From an uncultured Bacteroidales bacterium (lineage in GTDB: Bacteria; Bacteroidota; Bacteroidia; Bacteroidales; Bacteroidaceae): DNA of 64,000 nucleotides. Where the stretch lies: NCBI GenBank assembly GCA_902775375.1, contig CACYLU010000010.1, positions 62,001 to 126,000 of the forward strand, written 5' to 3'. The notes beneath the pieces are model-generated. The model searched no databases, had not been told where the DNA came from, and saw only the letters and a program-made list of their open reading frames with translations. The position numbers and the translations under genes were made by a program. This document shows positions 26,491-35,731 of this stretch, one piece after another; the stretch's first letter is position 1, and every line of letters begins with the position of its first letter.

Positions 26491-27129
26491 ATGACAAAAA
26501 AGGAACGATATAAAGGAATCATCGAATGGTTCCGCGAAAACATGCAGATTGCAGAGACCGAACTGCACTATGAAAATCCCTACCAACTGCTAATGGCAGT
26601 AATACTGAGTGCTCAATGCACAGACAAACGGGTGAATCAAATATCTCCTGCCTTATTTGAGGCTTACCCTACTCCCGAGGTTATGGCAGTATCAACCCCC
26701 GAGGCAGTTTACGAATATGTAAAAAGTGTTTCTTATCCCAACAGCAAGGCTAAACACCTTGTAGAGATGTCGCAGATGTTGGTTAAAGATTTTGGCGGGG
26801 AGGTGCCCAGCGAGATGGATGATTTGCTGAAGCTGCCAGGAGTGGGCAGAAAAACTGCCAATGTGATGCAGAGTGTAGTATGGGGCAAGGCCACCATGGC
26901 AGTAGATACCCACGTGTTCAGAGTGAGCCATCGTTTGGGATTGGTGCCTGAAAGCTGCAACACCCCTCTGAAAGTAGAGTTGGAACTGGTGAAGCACATT
27001 GCTGACGAAGATATCCCAAAAGCTCACCACTGGCTACTGCTGCACGGCAGATATATCTGCCAGTCGAGGACACCGCATTGCGAAAAGTGTGACTTGCAGC
27101 CTTGGTGCAAACACTTTTTAGGGGAATAG
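26491..27129 (+). CDS. nth: Endonuclease III (DNA glycosylase/AP lyase)
   Basis: 212 aa from the ATG at 26491. Base-excision repair of oxidised pyrimidines. Helix-hairpin-helix LPGVGRKTANV with the catalytic Lys, catalytic Asp in AVDTHVFRV, and the C-terminal [4Fe-4S] cysteines CQSRTPHCEKCDLQPWC. Ends 3 bp from the stop of the convergent HEPN gene, marking the left border of the defence island. Confidence 0.96.
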   Translation: MTKKERYKGIIEWFRENMQIAETELHYENPYQLLMAVILSAQCTDKRVNQISPALFEAYPTPEVMAVSTPEAVYEYVKSVSYPNSKAKHLVEMSQMLVKDFGGEVPSEMDDLLKLPGVGRKTANVMQSVVWGKATMAVDTHVFRVSHRLGLVPESCNTPLKVELELVKHIADEDIPKAHHWLLLHGRYICQSRTPHCEKCDLQPWCKHFLGE

Positions 27130-27132
27130 AGT

Positions 27133-27927
27133 CTAATTGGCCCTCCTAACAATTTGCATTATTTGGTTTACATAACAATCAACATCGCCAATGAGAGAAT
27201 CTATCATTTCTTTCTTTACCACAAAAAAACTTCCATCTTTTAGTTTCCCATTTCTATGAACTAACAAATGCCTATTGTGAAAATGCTGAGAAATTACACC
27301 ATTGGGGTCTTGAGGGATCGCCAGTCCCATTGCCTTAAAAACTTCTTTTATCTTTTTAGCATTACTATATGATGTTTGCATTATTTCTTTAATAATTCCT
27401 TGTTCCCAATGTCCCCTTTCATCAACGATCAGATGCTTTTCCAAATCTAATTTTACATTATTGGGAATCATCTGGTTATAATAGTTTACAAATAGGTTTT
27501 CATCCCTGACAATAGTTGATAAAATGATAGAGCAAAAAAAAGCATCAAGAATAGTGATAATATTAACATAAATCATTTTCATCAAAGCAGACTCTACATC
27601 ATTATCTTGACCATTTTGAATTGTCAGAATAGACTTTACACCTCTAATGCTTACACAATAATCATTATAACAATCAATATAAGATTTGTTTAAATAATCT
27701 GCCCCCATATATAAGGCTGTCAAAAATGTTCGTGCATAATATTCATTAAACATTGAAACAGGATGATCATCATCTATTATCAAACATTTTTGGCCTTCCA
27801 CACATGTAGTCGGTTCTATCACTACAGCACCTTCTGGTTTTTCACTATACAAACATCCAGCTTCAATACATGTAAAATAACGTGTATTAATTAATATACC
27901 CCCATCAACGTATATCTTTTTTGCCAT
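27133..27927 (-). CDS. HEPN-domain protein (putative RNase effector)
   Basis: 264 aa, not assignable to a named family. The C-terminal helical part contains RHLLVH at residues 219-224, the R-x4-H motif that is the catalytic signature of HEPN ribonucleases, preceded by HFHN and followed by RNGKL. The N-terminal half has an unclear beta-rich start (KKIYVDGGILINTRYF) and a helical middle. No signal peptide. It is the last gene of the minus-strand defence run, 69 bp after the 213-aa gene. An RNA-cleaving toxin or abortive-infection effector is inferred from motif plus context. Low G+C compared with nth next door. Confidence 0.6.
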   Translation of the reverse strand: MAKKIYVDGGILINTRYFTCIEAGCLYSEKPEGAVVIEPTTCVEGQKCLIIDDDHPVSMFNEYYARTFLTALYMGADYLNKSYIDCYNDYCVSIRGVKSILTIQNGQDNDVESALMKMIYVNIITILDAFFCSIILSTIVRDENLFVNYYNQMIPNNVKLDLEKHLIVDERGHWEQGIIKEIMQTSYSNAKKIKEVFKAMGLAIPQDPNGVISQHFHNRHLLVHRNGKLKDGSFFVVKKEMIDSLIGDVDCYVNQIMQIVRRAN

Positions 27928-27996
27928 GATAGTAATAGTTTTATTTCAACGATCTCTATAAACTACAATAGAACACATGAGTGAAAGTTAATAGTC

Positions 27997-28638
27997 TCAC
28001 TTCACAATCTCAATCTCCCAACCCATGCTCAAAGCCTTGTTGATTTTGTCTAACATCTTCTTTTTATCCTTGGTACTGCTATGAGTGAGGACATAAAGCC
28101 CAGGTGCTGCTTCGCGTTGAGTATGCCCATACTTTTTGTCCTTAGTGGTAGAGACAACATTGATGCGACAGAACCGAACATCCAACTTACGTACCCTCAT
28201 CAACCCTGCTTCTATGATGGCAGCAGTAAAGGTGGTAGCTGCATCATGCTCTTGGAGTATTGAGCCGTCTTTCCTTCGAATACAAAGTCCTGTCCTCGGA
28301 GCAATCTGAGTTCGCTTGTTCTTTCTTGGTCCGAACTCTTTATGCTCTACTTCTGGGTCAGCCTCCAAACGCTTGGCATCTATCAGCTGCGTAATATTAG
28401 TCTTACGAGACAATGATACACTGATAGGCATACCTGGATGATAGTCAACCACCAGAACCAGTTCCCGTTGCACCTGCTTCAATGCAGGTTCAATGGTTTC
28501 AGTTACCACAGGAAGAATCTCTTTCTTAATGATGTCTTCTTCCAATTCACTCACTTGTCTCTCCAAATCCTCATTCAGTGAGAGACCTTCTTTCCGCAAT
28601 GTTTCCATTGCTTTGTATAAATCGCTAAGCCGTGACAT
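27997..28638 (-). CDS. Protein of unknown function in the defence island
   Basis: 213 aa, not recognised. Residues 1-60 are acidic/helical and look coiled-coil (ETLRKEGLSLNEDLERQVSELEEDI). The C-terminal ~110 residues, from RTGLCIRRKDGSILQE to the end, form a compact alpha/beta module with TFTAAIIEAGLMRVRKL and a final GLYVLTHSSTKDKKKMLDKI segment. It may be a DNA- or protein-binding module of the kind attached to restriction enzymes, but I have no firm match. Eleven bp after the AbiGi-like gene, so likely in the same transcript. Confidence 0.6.
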   Translation of the reverse strand: MSRLSDLYKAMETLRKEGLSLNEDLERQVSELEEDIIKKEILPVVTETIEPALKQVQRELVLVVDYHPGMPISVSLSRKTNITQLIDAKRLEADPEVEHKEFGPRKNKRTQIAPRTGLCIRRKDGSILQEHDAATTFTAAIIEAGLMRVRKLDVRFCRINVVSTTKDKKYGHTQREAAPGLYVLTHSSTKDKKKMLDKINKALSMGWEIEIVK

Positions 28639-28649
28639 ATTCGTTTCAG

Positions 28650-29522
28650 TTAAAAGTCCCTTTTTATTTGTTCCAGGCTAATTACCTTGGAAACGAGAGA
28701 ATATCTATCTTTATCTGTTATCTTCTCTCCACAAATTATCTTCAATTTAATCAATCGTTTGATGAAATTTGGAATCAATTCTTTTGTCGGTACAATAATG
28801 TATTCAATATCATCTACGGAGAAGAGCAATGGTAAATCGTTTATAAACTTGTCTTCGCGACCATTTCTCCAATCATCATATTCATTTTCTGTCCAAAACC
28901 ATTTACATAAAGTTTTTTCATTTATCTTTGCATTTTCAGGCAAAACAAGTCGCCATTCGCATTCATCATAGTTGATTTGATTTTTATTATCGTGCATTGA
29001 TTGATATGGCTTCATCAAACTAATGGCTCGTGTAGAAAAGTGGTGATAGTCAATACTATTAAAGAAAAGTTGCAACGCATTATTCGCATGCTCTGGTGAT
29101 AAGGCTTTTCCCTTAAAGGTTTTGCCTTTTATCTCCATCGTAATCTCATTGCCTGAAGAAGCTTTTGAAATCACATCCAGCTCTTTTTTCTTCTTTTCAC
29201 CTTCTTTCCTTAATTCAAATGCTGCTTTTACAGAAGAAAGAGATGTAAAATAATTAACAGGCCCCAATGCTCCTTTATAATCTTGTAATAGTTTATTCTT
29301 TGATAGAGCAATTGCATATTGACCATATTTGGAAGAATGCTCAGCACTATTACCTATTGGTATGTCACAGAACGATATCATCGGGAGTCCAAGGCATAGA
29401 TCATCGGAGAACTTCTCTTTACAATATGAGAACTTCAAACCCTCTTTCAGAATATTGATTAGAGTATTCTGATTCCTTGTATAGTGGAATAACGCAGACG
29501 TATGACTATTTTTCTTTGCCAT
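28650..29522 (-). CDS. AbiGi-like abortive-infection protein
   Basis: 290 aa. The N-terminal pattern LFHYTRNQNTLINILKEGL, then YCKEKF, then LPMISFCDIPIGN and HSSKYGQYAIALSK, matches the AbiGi family (PF10899), named after the antitoxin-like half of the lactococcal AbiG phage-exclusion system. The fold resembles ADP-ribosyltransferase-like DUF2971 proteins, with which it may be confused. No AbiGii partner of known type is next to it, so if it is an antitoxin its toxin would be one of the unrecognised neighbours. A low-G+C gene. Confidence 0.6.
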   Translation of the reverse strand: MAKKNSHTSALFHYTRNQNTLINILKEGLKFSYCKEKFSDDLCLGLPMISFCDIPIGNSAEHSSKYGQYAIALSKNKLLQDYKGALGPVNYFTSLSSVKAAFELRKEGEKKKKELDVISKASSGNEITMEIKGKTFKGKALSPEHANNALQLFFNSIDYHHFSTRAISLMKPYQSMHDNKNQINYDECEWRLVLPENAKINEKTLCKWFWTENEYDDWRNGREDKFINDLPLLFSVDDIEYIIVPTKELIPNFIKRLIKLKIICGEKITDKDRYSLVSKVISLEQIKRDF

Positions 29523-29542
29523 ATCTATAAGAATTTAATATA

Positions 29543-29851
29543 CTATGGCATCAACAGCCCTCTATATTTAAGGTCGTTCTTCATCATCTCTTCCATTTGA
29601 TGCGTTTCAAGGTCTATTTGCTTCAAACGCTTTTCTTTTTCATCGTCAGAATGTCTATTGTCTTGAAGCACACTCAACTTCATCTTGGCTTTGATGCATT
29701 CCAGCCCATTGTGAATTGCTAATGCGCTTACAGGGGCATTAGAGTTGAATAGATGCGCCCAACTTTGTCCTGCAAGTAGGTTTCCCCATTTTTCGTATTT
29801 TTGAATGACGTTTAGACATTGGGGTATTCTATAGTCTTCTATATGTGCCAT
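29543..29851 (-). CDS. Small protein of unknown function in the defence island
   Basis: 102 aa, not recognised. Soluble, helical, with a charged C-terminal half (SDDEKEKRLKQIDLETHQMEEMM). It sits 20 bp upstream of the AbiGi-like gene in the direction of transcription; the pairing of a small charged protein with a larger effector resembles toxin-antitoxin layouts. About 105 bp separate it from the Abi-alpha gene. Confidence 0.6.
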   Translation of the reverse strand: MAHIEDYRIPQCLNVIQKYEKWGNLLAGQSWAHLFNSNAPVSALAIHNGLECIKAKMKLSVLQDNRHSDDEKEKRLKQIDLETHQMEEMMKNDLKYRGLLMP

Positions 29852-29956
29852 ACCCTTTGTATTGTTAAATATATTCTCTTTATCGAATTACTTCACTAAG
29901 TTTATTGTGGTTTACCAATAAGTCGAAACAGTTTATAGAATAATCTGTCTTTTGTA

Positions 29957-30739
29957 TCATTTGATGCAAGCTTCTATGAAGAGCTTTCCAAAATCCGTCA
30001 AACGAAAGAAACTTTCCTCAACATCTATTGATTTAAATTGATTAGGGACAAGTTCGTTTCTTAAATCATCTAACCTATTCCTTTGATTTATCTTCTCATA
30101 ATTATCCTTGTTTGTTTTATATTCTCCTGCCATATCAGAGAGAATTCCCAAACTAATAAGATTCGAAAGATATGCGTTCATATTTTGGGGAAATGCCAAA
30201 TTAGCATTGTCTTCTAATAGGGTCAAATGATGTTTAATGGTAACATATCCTTTTCCGTATGTGACATTAGCATTAAAGGTACAATATTCCCAATCCCTTC
30301 TCAATTTAAAACACCTAATAATTCTTGCTTCATCAGGCGAGATTCTTTCAATAATTGATACAAATGATGGGTGAGCTGTATTAACCATATCCACACTTGA
30401 GGCATTGGCTAACAAAGTTGTGAACATGTCTGCAATTTCCTCATTGGTAGTATAAGTAAGTTTTTCTATTATTGGCGTTCCAATCTGAGGATGAACCTCA
30501 CATCGTTTGTCTTCTGGTATCTTTTCTAACTTTTCTTTATACTCATCCAGATTCTTCTTAAAATTCATTTTCAACTTTTCGTTTTTCAGTTTTAGAGGTA
30601 ACAATATTGCAGTACTGAACTCAAATACAGTACCTAATGCATTACCAATAGCCCTGACACTTGGCTGTGCCAAATCCTGATACAACTCTCCTAATATATT
30701 TGGTGTTGCTTTTACTATATCAACAATTTCGTTAGCCAT
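29957..30739 (-). CDS. Abi-alpha (DUF4393) family protein
   Basis: 260 aa. N-terminal amphipathic or membrane-like helix (ALGTVFEFSTAILLPLKL) followed by a helical domain with YKEKLEKIPEDKRCEVHPQIGTPIIEKLTYTTNEEIADMFTTLLANAS split over residues about 65-115, characteristic of PF14337 (Abi-alpha), a family found in abortive-infection loci. The C-terminal third looks winged-helix-like (LISLGILSD, FFRLTDFGKLFIEAC). One nucleotide separates its start from the stop of the DUF4145 gene, so the two are co-transcribed and perhaps coupled. Activity unknown. Confidence 0.65.
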   Translation of the reverse strand: MANEIVDIVKATPNILGELYQDLAQPSVRAIGNALGTVFEFSTAILLPLKLKNEKLKMNFKKNLDEYKEKLEKIPEDKRCEVHPQIGTPIIEKLTYTTNEEIADMFTTLLANASSVDMVNTAHPSFVSIIERISPDEARIIRCFKLRRDWEYCTFNANVTYGKGYVTIKHHLTLLEDNANLAFPQNMNAYLSNLISLGILSDMAGEYKTNKDNYEKINQRNRLDDLRNELVPNQFKSIDVEESFFRLTDFGKLFIEACIK

Positions 30740-30740
30740 A

Positions 30741-31397
30741 TTATTTATCTCTTTTAGTAATTGATTCTTTTACTGACTCTGGTAAACCATCATATAAAGA
30801 TTCTATTTCTTTCGGCTCTGTAATCATTCGTTCTGTGATGATGTTTATTAGTCTCATCAGCATAGTTGCCGTATTCTTGTCATCTACATCGAAAGATATC
30901 ATACCAGGATGAACCGCCTTGTTTCCTACAACTCTAACTACATCTAATGCTTGTTGAACGGATTGGGGCAGTCCCTTCTTCACAAGGGAACCAATATTCT
31001 TATTTATATCTCTATCGGTTTCTACTAACTCATTGCACAGCCTATCTATTGCTAATCGTAATAATGCGCAAGCTGCCCTTGGGGACTTGTTGTAAATTAG
31101 ACCGGCCTCATTGTACAACTGTTTTACCCTATCAGGCATATCGGCATTCGGCTCTTCTGCAATAATATCAGGATATACATAATCTTTGTTTATCCAGATA
31201 ATCTTTTTCCCACAGTTAACACATTTAGCGATATAGAGTTCGTTCAAATATTCTTTTCCACCATTTCTGACCTCTACAATTTTACTGGTATCTTCATTAA
31301 AATGATGGAAACTCCATCTCATTAAAGAGAGAGTATGGCAATGAGGGCATGTGAAAGATTCCTTATTTCTTTCTGGCGCTACATATTTCTTATTCAT
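30741..31397 (-). CDS. Zinc-ribbon DUF4145 (HEPN-like) protein
   Basis: 218 aa. An N-terminal zinc ribbon (CPHC at about 17-20 and CVNC about 40 residues later) is followed by DUF4145 (PF13643), a HEPN-clan domain: SPRAACALLRLAIDRLCNEL and the signature VVRVVGNKAVHPG. DUF4145 proteins often accompany restriction systems. It starts 25 bp after the methylase stop and probably shares its transcript. It may be a regulator, an RNA sensor or a nuclease subunit; the sequence alone does not decide. Confidence 0.75.
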   Translation of the reverse strand: MNKKYVAPERNKESFTCPHCHTLSLMRWSFHHFNEDTSKIVEVRNGGKEYLNELYIAKCVNCGKKIIWINKDYVYPDIIAEEPNADMPDRVKQLYNEAGLIYNKSPRAACALLRLAIDRLCNELVETDRDINKNIGSLVKKGLPQSVQQALDVVRVVGNKAVHPGMISFDVDDKNTATMLMRLINIITERMITEPKEIESLYDGLPESVKESITKRDK

Positions 31398-31422
31398 AGT
31401 AACTATTTAATATAAATTGTTA

Positions 31423-34400
31423 TTATTCTATCTTTTCGTATTCTTCTCTTGTGATTGGAGTCTCTGGGTCTACAATGAGGACTTCATCGTAAGTCAAGCC
31501 GTAGAGGTGATAGACGAGGAGGTCGATTTCGGATTCTAAGGTGGAGGTGTCAGCGGAGGGATTGGTTTGCTTTGCTATCATAATTTTGTTTGCAAGATTT
31601 GCCAGATGTATCTCTTGCTCATTTGTACATGATGGTATAGGGAAAGATGCAAGTTCATTGATTTTAAATTGTGGAAAGAGCCCCCTTTGTAGTTTTCCAA
31701 ATTTATGAGCAAACCAAAATGATATTGGGCGAGAATTCAGAACTGCTAATAGGTAAAGGGGATTACACCTTATATTAATTATGTTCATAGAGTTTCTGTC
31801 GTTTAAGATTACCTTGTCTGTGTAACATGCATTAATACAATAAGGTGGTTTTGATGGAATCTGCCGAACTAGGATTCGTGGACTAGAATAGAGCTTCCAA
31901 TTCTTTCTTGGTGCTGCCAAATTCTCTCCATATTTCAAATATTCTTTTCGTTCCCATGTCAAGACATATCTTTTTACGTCATTTCCATCAATATAGGGAA
32001 AGTATGTTTCATCAATTTGTGTATAGGAATGATATACTCTTGCCTTTTTCATTTCCTTAGTCTGAATAGGATTACCTTTACCAATTTCATAAGCTTGTAA
32101 ACCTGCTTTCACATCTGATAATGTTTCGATTATGTTGGCGTTTCTTTCTATTATGTCAACAATCGAAATAAAGTCATTGTTCTTATACATGTCAGCATTT
32201 ATAACATAATCTTTAGTCGATAACAGTCGTTTCTTGTTAATGATTGCAGTTTCGTTTATTTTGTCTATTTGAACTGCTTCACTCAAAATAACGAACTCAT
32301 TAGTTTTATCGTTATTTAAAATAAGGATACTGCTATCAACATCTGCTGCTTCAAATACTTTTTTATAGAAATTTATGATTTTGACATTTGACTTGCTTAA
32401 AATATACTTTCTAAATTCTTTATTTGTATTTATTGTCATCCAGTTATTAGGAATAATGTAGGCAAAAGTTCCTTTTTCATTCAGTAGATTAACTCCTTGT
32501 TCTACAAATAGATGATAAAGATTGATTTGATACTTTGCTAAGAAGAATGTCTTGTAATAAATGACCTTCCTTTCTTTAGTCATTCCTTTTTCATCACTAT
32601 TCCTAGCAAAAACATACGGTGGATTTCCGATAATAATATCAAACCCCATAAAGTCGCCATTCTCGTCCAAGAGTGCAGGGAACTCGAAGCGCCATTCAAA
32701 GGCTTGGTCGTATATTTTATTAGATTCTATTTCGGCTCGTTGTTGCTCTAAAGCTTTCAATTCCTTTTGGAGAGCTTTGATCTTCTTTTCGTTTTTCTTG
32801 CTGCCAAACATATCCTCCATCTGCAGATTGGCTATGGCTCCACGGACTTTAGCAATCTTTCCTTTTTCTTTGTCGTTGAGTTCAGTTTTGACAGCACGCT
32901 TGATGTCCTCAATCTTTTGGCGGAAGTTGTCTTTCTGCGTGTGGTCGGAGATATCGGTATAGTCATAGACCCACCGGCGATAGTCGTCAAGGGTGTAATG
33001 TGTGCCATTCTTTTGGTTGTAGTCCTTCAGCACGTTCTGGAACGGGGCATCAAGAGCAAAACGATGCAACAGGGAGTCACCACACATAATCTTATAGTCG
33101 AGGTTGGGCAATGGCTGAGGCTCATTCTCATCTACTACCAATGCCAGCCAGAAACGGAGACGGGCAATATCTACGGCACCTTTCTCAATATCCACACCGT
33201 AGATATTGTTCTGGATGATGTCACGCTTCACCTTGGCATACGAAAAGTCTTCATTCTTGCCAATAAAGCCATATAACAGATGGCGGCAATCGAACAGAAC
33301 ATTGAGCACACCCATAGGGAATGCACCTGAACCAATGGCAGGATCGCAGACTTTTACAACGGACAAGGCTTTGTTGACCAGCCTTGCATTCTCCTTATTT
33401 TGCAGAATCGGCTCTACCACCCTTTGTTTGATGAGTGAGTCGATAGCAGTATGCAGTTCTTCTGGTGCATGGCTTTTCAAATACTGGGCAACGCTCTCCT
33501 GACTCATATACTGCACAATCTCCTTGGGGGTATAGAAGGCTCCTTTGTCTTTGTTGTCTTCTAGCAAGTTCTCGAAGATATGACCAAGCATTTCTGGATC
33601 GATACCAATTTCTGAATCCTCTGGGTCGTTCTCGTCGATGGTGAAGTTATACATGACGAAGAAGTCCATGAGTTCCTTGAAATAGTCATAGGGGAAATCG
33701 ATATCTTTCTTGTCCAAATTGTCCTTGTCGAACAGTCCACCATTCAGATAAGGGATCTTGATATTCTCTCCCAAACGAGAGTCTGCAAGGTCGTTGATTC
33801 TGCGCTCATTGAGGGTGTTGAAGAACAGCGGTTCCAGGACATCACTCAGCAGACGGTCGTTGCCTTCATAATTTTCTATTAAATGGTTCAGATAGAATTT
33901 GTCTCCACCAATCCAGCCTTGCTGATTGGCAGGCACGCCCATCCAGCCCTTCTTCTGCAGGAACTGAAGGAATACCAGGCGGCCCAAGAGTTTCTTCACA
34001 TAGTCACGATTCTCCTTCGTGTCCTCATTAATATGTTTGAGGAACTTCACGTAACGCTCCTTGTAGCCGTTGAAGAAATCTTTGTTCAGACGCTCCACCG
34101 AGAAGGCATCCTTGATGTTCTCAAAGGAAATGCCGTTGCGTTGCAGGGCATCGAAGCGTCCGACAGGGGTATTATAGTAGTTGTCACTTTCTCCGAATAC
34201 GTAAGTAAAACGTTTTGCAGCAGTGTTCTCGCCCTTGATGTCGCAGACAAAAGACAAACGCCATGTAGAGCCACTATCAAAGACTACAAGGGCTGCATCA
34301 AACTCACCCCAATTAGGATTGATGAAAGACTTGACGAGGTTACGCAGACCGACACGCTTGCGAGCCACATTTCCATGCTGTATCTGATAATAGAACAGAC

Positions 34401-34593
34401 CGATACGATAACTGTCCGTGGTGTCAATGGCACCAAGATAATACCCCTTTTCATCGTCTGGAGTATCATCCATACGTTCACGTTCTGCTTTCAGTTCTGT
34501 TGCATGGAAATAATGCCGAAGCATATTCTGCCACCCTTCTTCATTGAATGGTTGCTGAAATATCTGTCGTAGGTTGTCTCTTGTATAGGTCAT
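31423..34593 (-). CDS. Eco57I-type N6-adenine DNA methyltransferase
   Basis: 1056 aa. Large N-terminal domain, then the SAM-binding motif DPAIGSGAF (residues 417-425) and the catalytic NPPY (657-660), which mark an N6-adenine methylase of the Eco57I/type IIG and ISP class. Residues of about 661-1010 form the target-recognition region (TaqI-like C-terminal domain, with the YFPYIDGNDVKRYVL motif). I see no PD-ExK nuclease motif at the N terminus, so it probably modifies only, and the restriction would come from the helicase/nuclease genes upstream. The target-recognition part (about 31570-32640) is visibly more A+T-rich than the rest. It starts 10 bp after the yhcG-like gene. Confidence 0.85.
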   Translation of the reverse strand: MTYTRDNLRQIFQQPFNEEGWQNMLRHYFHATELKAERERMDDTPDDEKGYYLGAIDTTDSYRIGLFYYQIQHGNVARKRVGLRNLVKSFINPNWGEFDAALVVFDSGSTWRLSFVCDIKGENTAAKRFTYVFGESDNYYNTPVGRFDALQRNGISFENIKDAFSVERLNKDFFNGYKERYVKFLKHINEDTKENRDYVKKLLGRLVFLQFLQKKGWMGVPANQQGWIGGDKFYLNHLIENYEGNDRLLSDVLEPLFFNTLNERRINDLADSRLGENIKIPYLNGGLFDKDNLDKKDIDFPYDYFKELMDFFVMYNFTIDENDPEDSEIGIDPEMLGHIFENLLEDNKDKGAFYTPKEIVQYMSQESVAQYLKSHAPEELHTAIDSLIKQRVVEPILQNKENARLVNKALSVVKVCDPAIGSGAFPMGVLNVLFDCRHLLYGFIGKNEDFSYAKVKRDIIQNNIYGVDIEKGAVDIARLRFWLALVVDENEPQPLPNLDYKIMCGDSLLHRFALDAPFQNVLKDYNQKNGTHYTLDDYRRWVYDYTDISDHTQKDNFRQKIEDIKRAVKTELNDKEKGKIAKVRGAIANLQMEDMFGSKKNEKKIKALQKELKALEQQRAEIESNKIYDQAFEWRFEFPALLDENGDFMGFDIIIGNPPYVFARNSDEKGMTKERKVIYYKTFFLAKYQINLYHLFVEQGVNLLNEKGTFAYIIPNNWMTINTNKEFRKYILSKSNVKIINFYKKVFEAADVDSSILILNNDKTNEFVILSEAVQIDKINETAIINKKRLLSTKDYVINADMYKNNDFISIVDIIERNANIIETLSDVKAGLQAYEIGKGNPIQTKEMKKARVYHSYTQIDETYFPYIDGNDVKRYVLTWERKEYLKYGENLAAPRKNWKLYSSPRILVRQIPSKPPYCINACYTDKVILNDRNSMNIINIRCNPLYLLAVLNSRPISFWFAHKFGKLQRGLFPQFKINELASFPIPSCTNEQEIHLANLANKIMIAKQTNPSADTSTLESEIDLLVYHLYGLTYDEVLIVDPETPITREEYEKIE

Positions 34594-34603
34594 AGTTCTT
34601 CTA

Positions 34604-35719
34604 TTATTTGATGAGTTTCTTCAATTCGTCCATATCTGGTAATGCTTCTTTTATCTGCTGGGGTAAATCTTTGGTTGTACGATAAGTAGCAACACCCATT
34701 GGCTTGGAGGTATCTGAAAATGATAGTTCGACAATTTCTTCATTCTTAGTCTTGCAAAGGATGATGCCAATAGAAGGATTTTCATCAGGCAACTTCACAT
34801 ATTTGTCAAGTGCTGCCAGATAGAAATTCATCTTGCCCGTATATTCAGGCTTAAACTCTCCACGTTTCAGTTCGAATGCCACGAGGCTTCGGAGCCGACG
34901 AGAGAAGAAAAGCAAGTCGATGACATATTCTTGCCCAGCCACTTCCAAGCGGTACTGATTTCCCATAAAAGTAAAGTCTGCGCCAAAAGCCATAATAAAG
35001 TTCTTGATATTTTGGATGATGCTCTGCTCTATTACATGTTCATCCACAAACTCCGGATCTTCAATATTGATAAAGTCTAATAAGTATTCATCCTTGAACG
35101 AACGCAAAGCACGCTGCTTGAAATCTGCATTGCCAATGGTTCTATTGAAATTGGTATGTTGGATGGTACCCTCTTTCTTGAAAAGATTCTCTTTTAGATA
35201 ATACTTCGCTTTTTCGTAAGTCCAAAACTCTTTTGCACTTCGGCGGATATAATACAAACGCTCTTCTAATGTCGTTGTTTTTCTGAGTATCTCCCGATGT
35301 ATAGAGAAGCCAACACTTAAGAAACATTCTAAATCTTCTTCCCCCAAATCGGCAGACGTTATCTGCCGATTTAGTAACTCACTAAAAGATAAATCTCTAT
35401 TCAAATCGGCAGACATTATCTGCCGATTTAGCACTGGATTCCATGCCTCATAAAAAATGCGCATGTTTTTTATATTCGTTTCTGAGAATCCTGTCAGGCC
35501 TGGTAATTCCTGTTGAAGCATTTTTGAAATAGTTGCAATGGCATTGGTGTTCCATGCGTCTATACGACTATGCTCAGAAACATAGTTTCCCACCCAGTAA
35601 TATAAAGCCAGCACTTCTTTATTGACATGTCGGGCAGCACGATAACGACTTTCAAGAATGGCTTGTTTTATCGCTTCGACAGCATGTATATACTCTGATG
35701 ATATGATTGTTTGCTTCAT
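34604..35719 (-). CDS. YhcG/DUF1016-family PDDEXK nuclease
   Basis: 371 aa. N-terminal DUF1016 domain (residues about 1-170, with YYWVGNYVSEH and GFSETNIKNMRIFYEAW) and C-terminal PDDEXK domain (PF06250) with the catalytic Asp in YVIDLLFF and E-x-K in AFELKRGEF. The family occurs in defence and mobile-element loci. Two nearly identical segments, LNRQIMSADL (97-106) and LNRQITSADL (116-125), are inserted in the N-terminal domain; each is encoded by a copy of a 27-bp palindrome. It lies between the helicase (12 bp) and methylase (10 bp) genes, so it is probably part of the same system. Whether it cuts DNA here is unproven. Confidence 0.85.
   Translation of the reverse strand: MKQTIISSEYIHAVEAIKQAILESRYRAARHVNKEVLALYYWVGNYVSEHSRIDAWNTNAIATISKMLQQELPGLTGFSETNIKNMRIFYEAWNPVLNRQIMSADLNRDLSFSELLNRQITSADLGEEDLECFLSVGFSIHREILRKTTTLEERLYYIRRSAKEFWTYEKAKYYLKENLFKKEGTIQHTNFNRTIGNADFKQRALRSFKDEYLLDFINIEDPEFVDEHVIEQSIIQNIKNFIMAFGADFTFMGNQYRLEVAGQEYVIDLLFFSRRLRSLVAFELKRGEFKPEYTGKMNFYLAALDKYVKLPDENPSIGIILCKTKNEEIVELSFSDTSKPMGVATYRTTKDLPQQIKEALPDMDELKKLIK
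35346..35372. repeat. 27-bp palindrome, copy 1, inside the yhcG-like gene
   Basis: AAATCGGCAGA (35346-35356), 5-nt loop CGTTA, TCTGCCGATTT (35362-35372): an 11-bp perfect stem lying in frame within coding sequence. Confidence 0.9.
35403..35429. repeat. 27-bp palindrome, copy 2, inside the yhcG-like gene
   Basis: Same arms as copy 1 (35403-35413 and 35419-35429) with loop CATTA, exactly 57 bp (19 codons) away, so both copies keep the reading frame. Confidence 0.9.
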
Positions 35720-35731
35720 GCCTATAATATC

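Noticed and set aside
28650-29522. A complete AbiG system
   Set aside because: Only an AbiGi-like protein is recognisable; neither neighbour resembles AbiGii.
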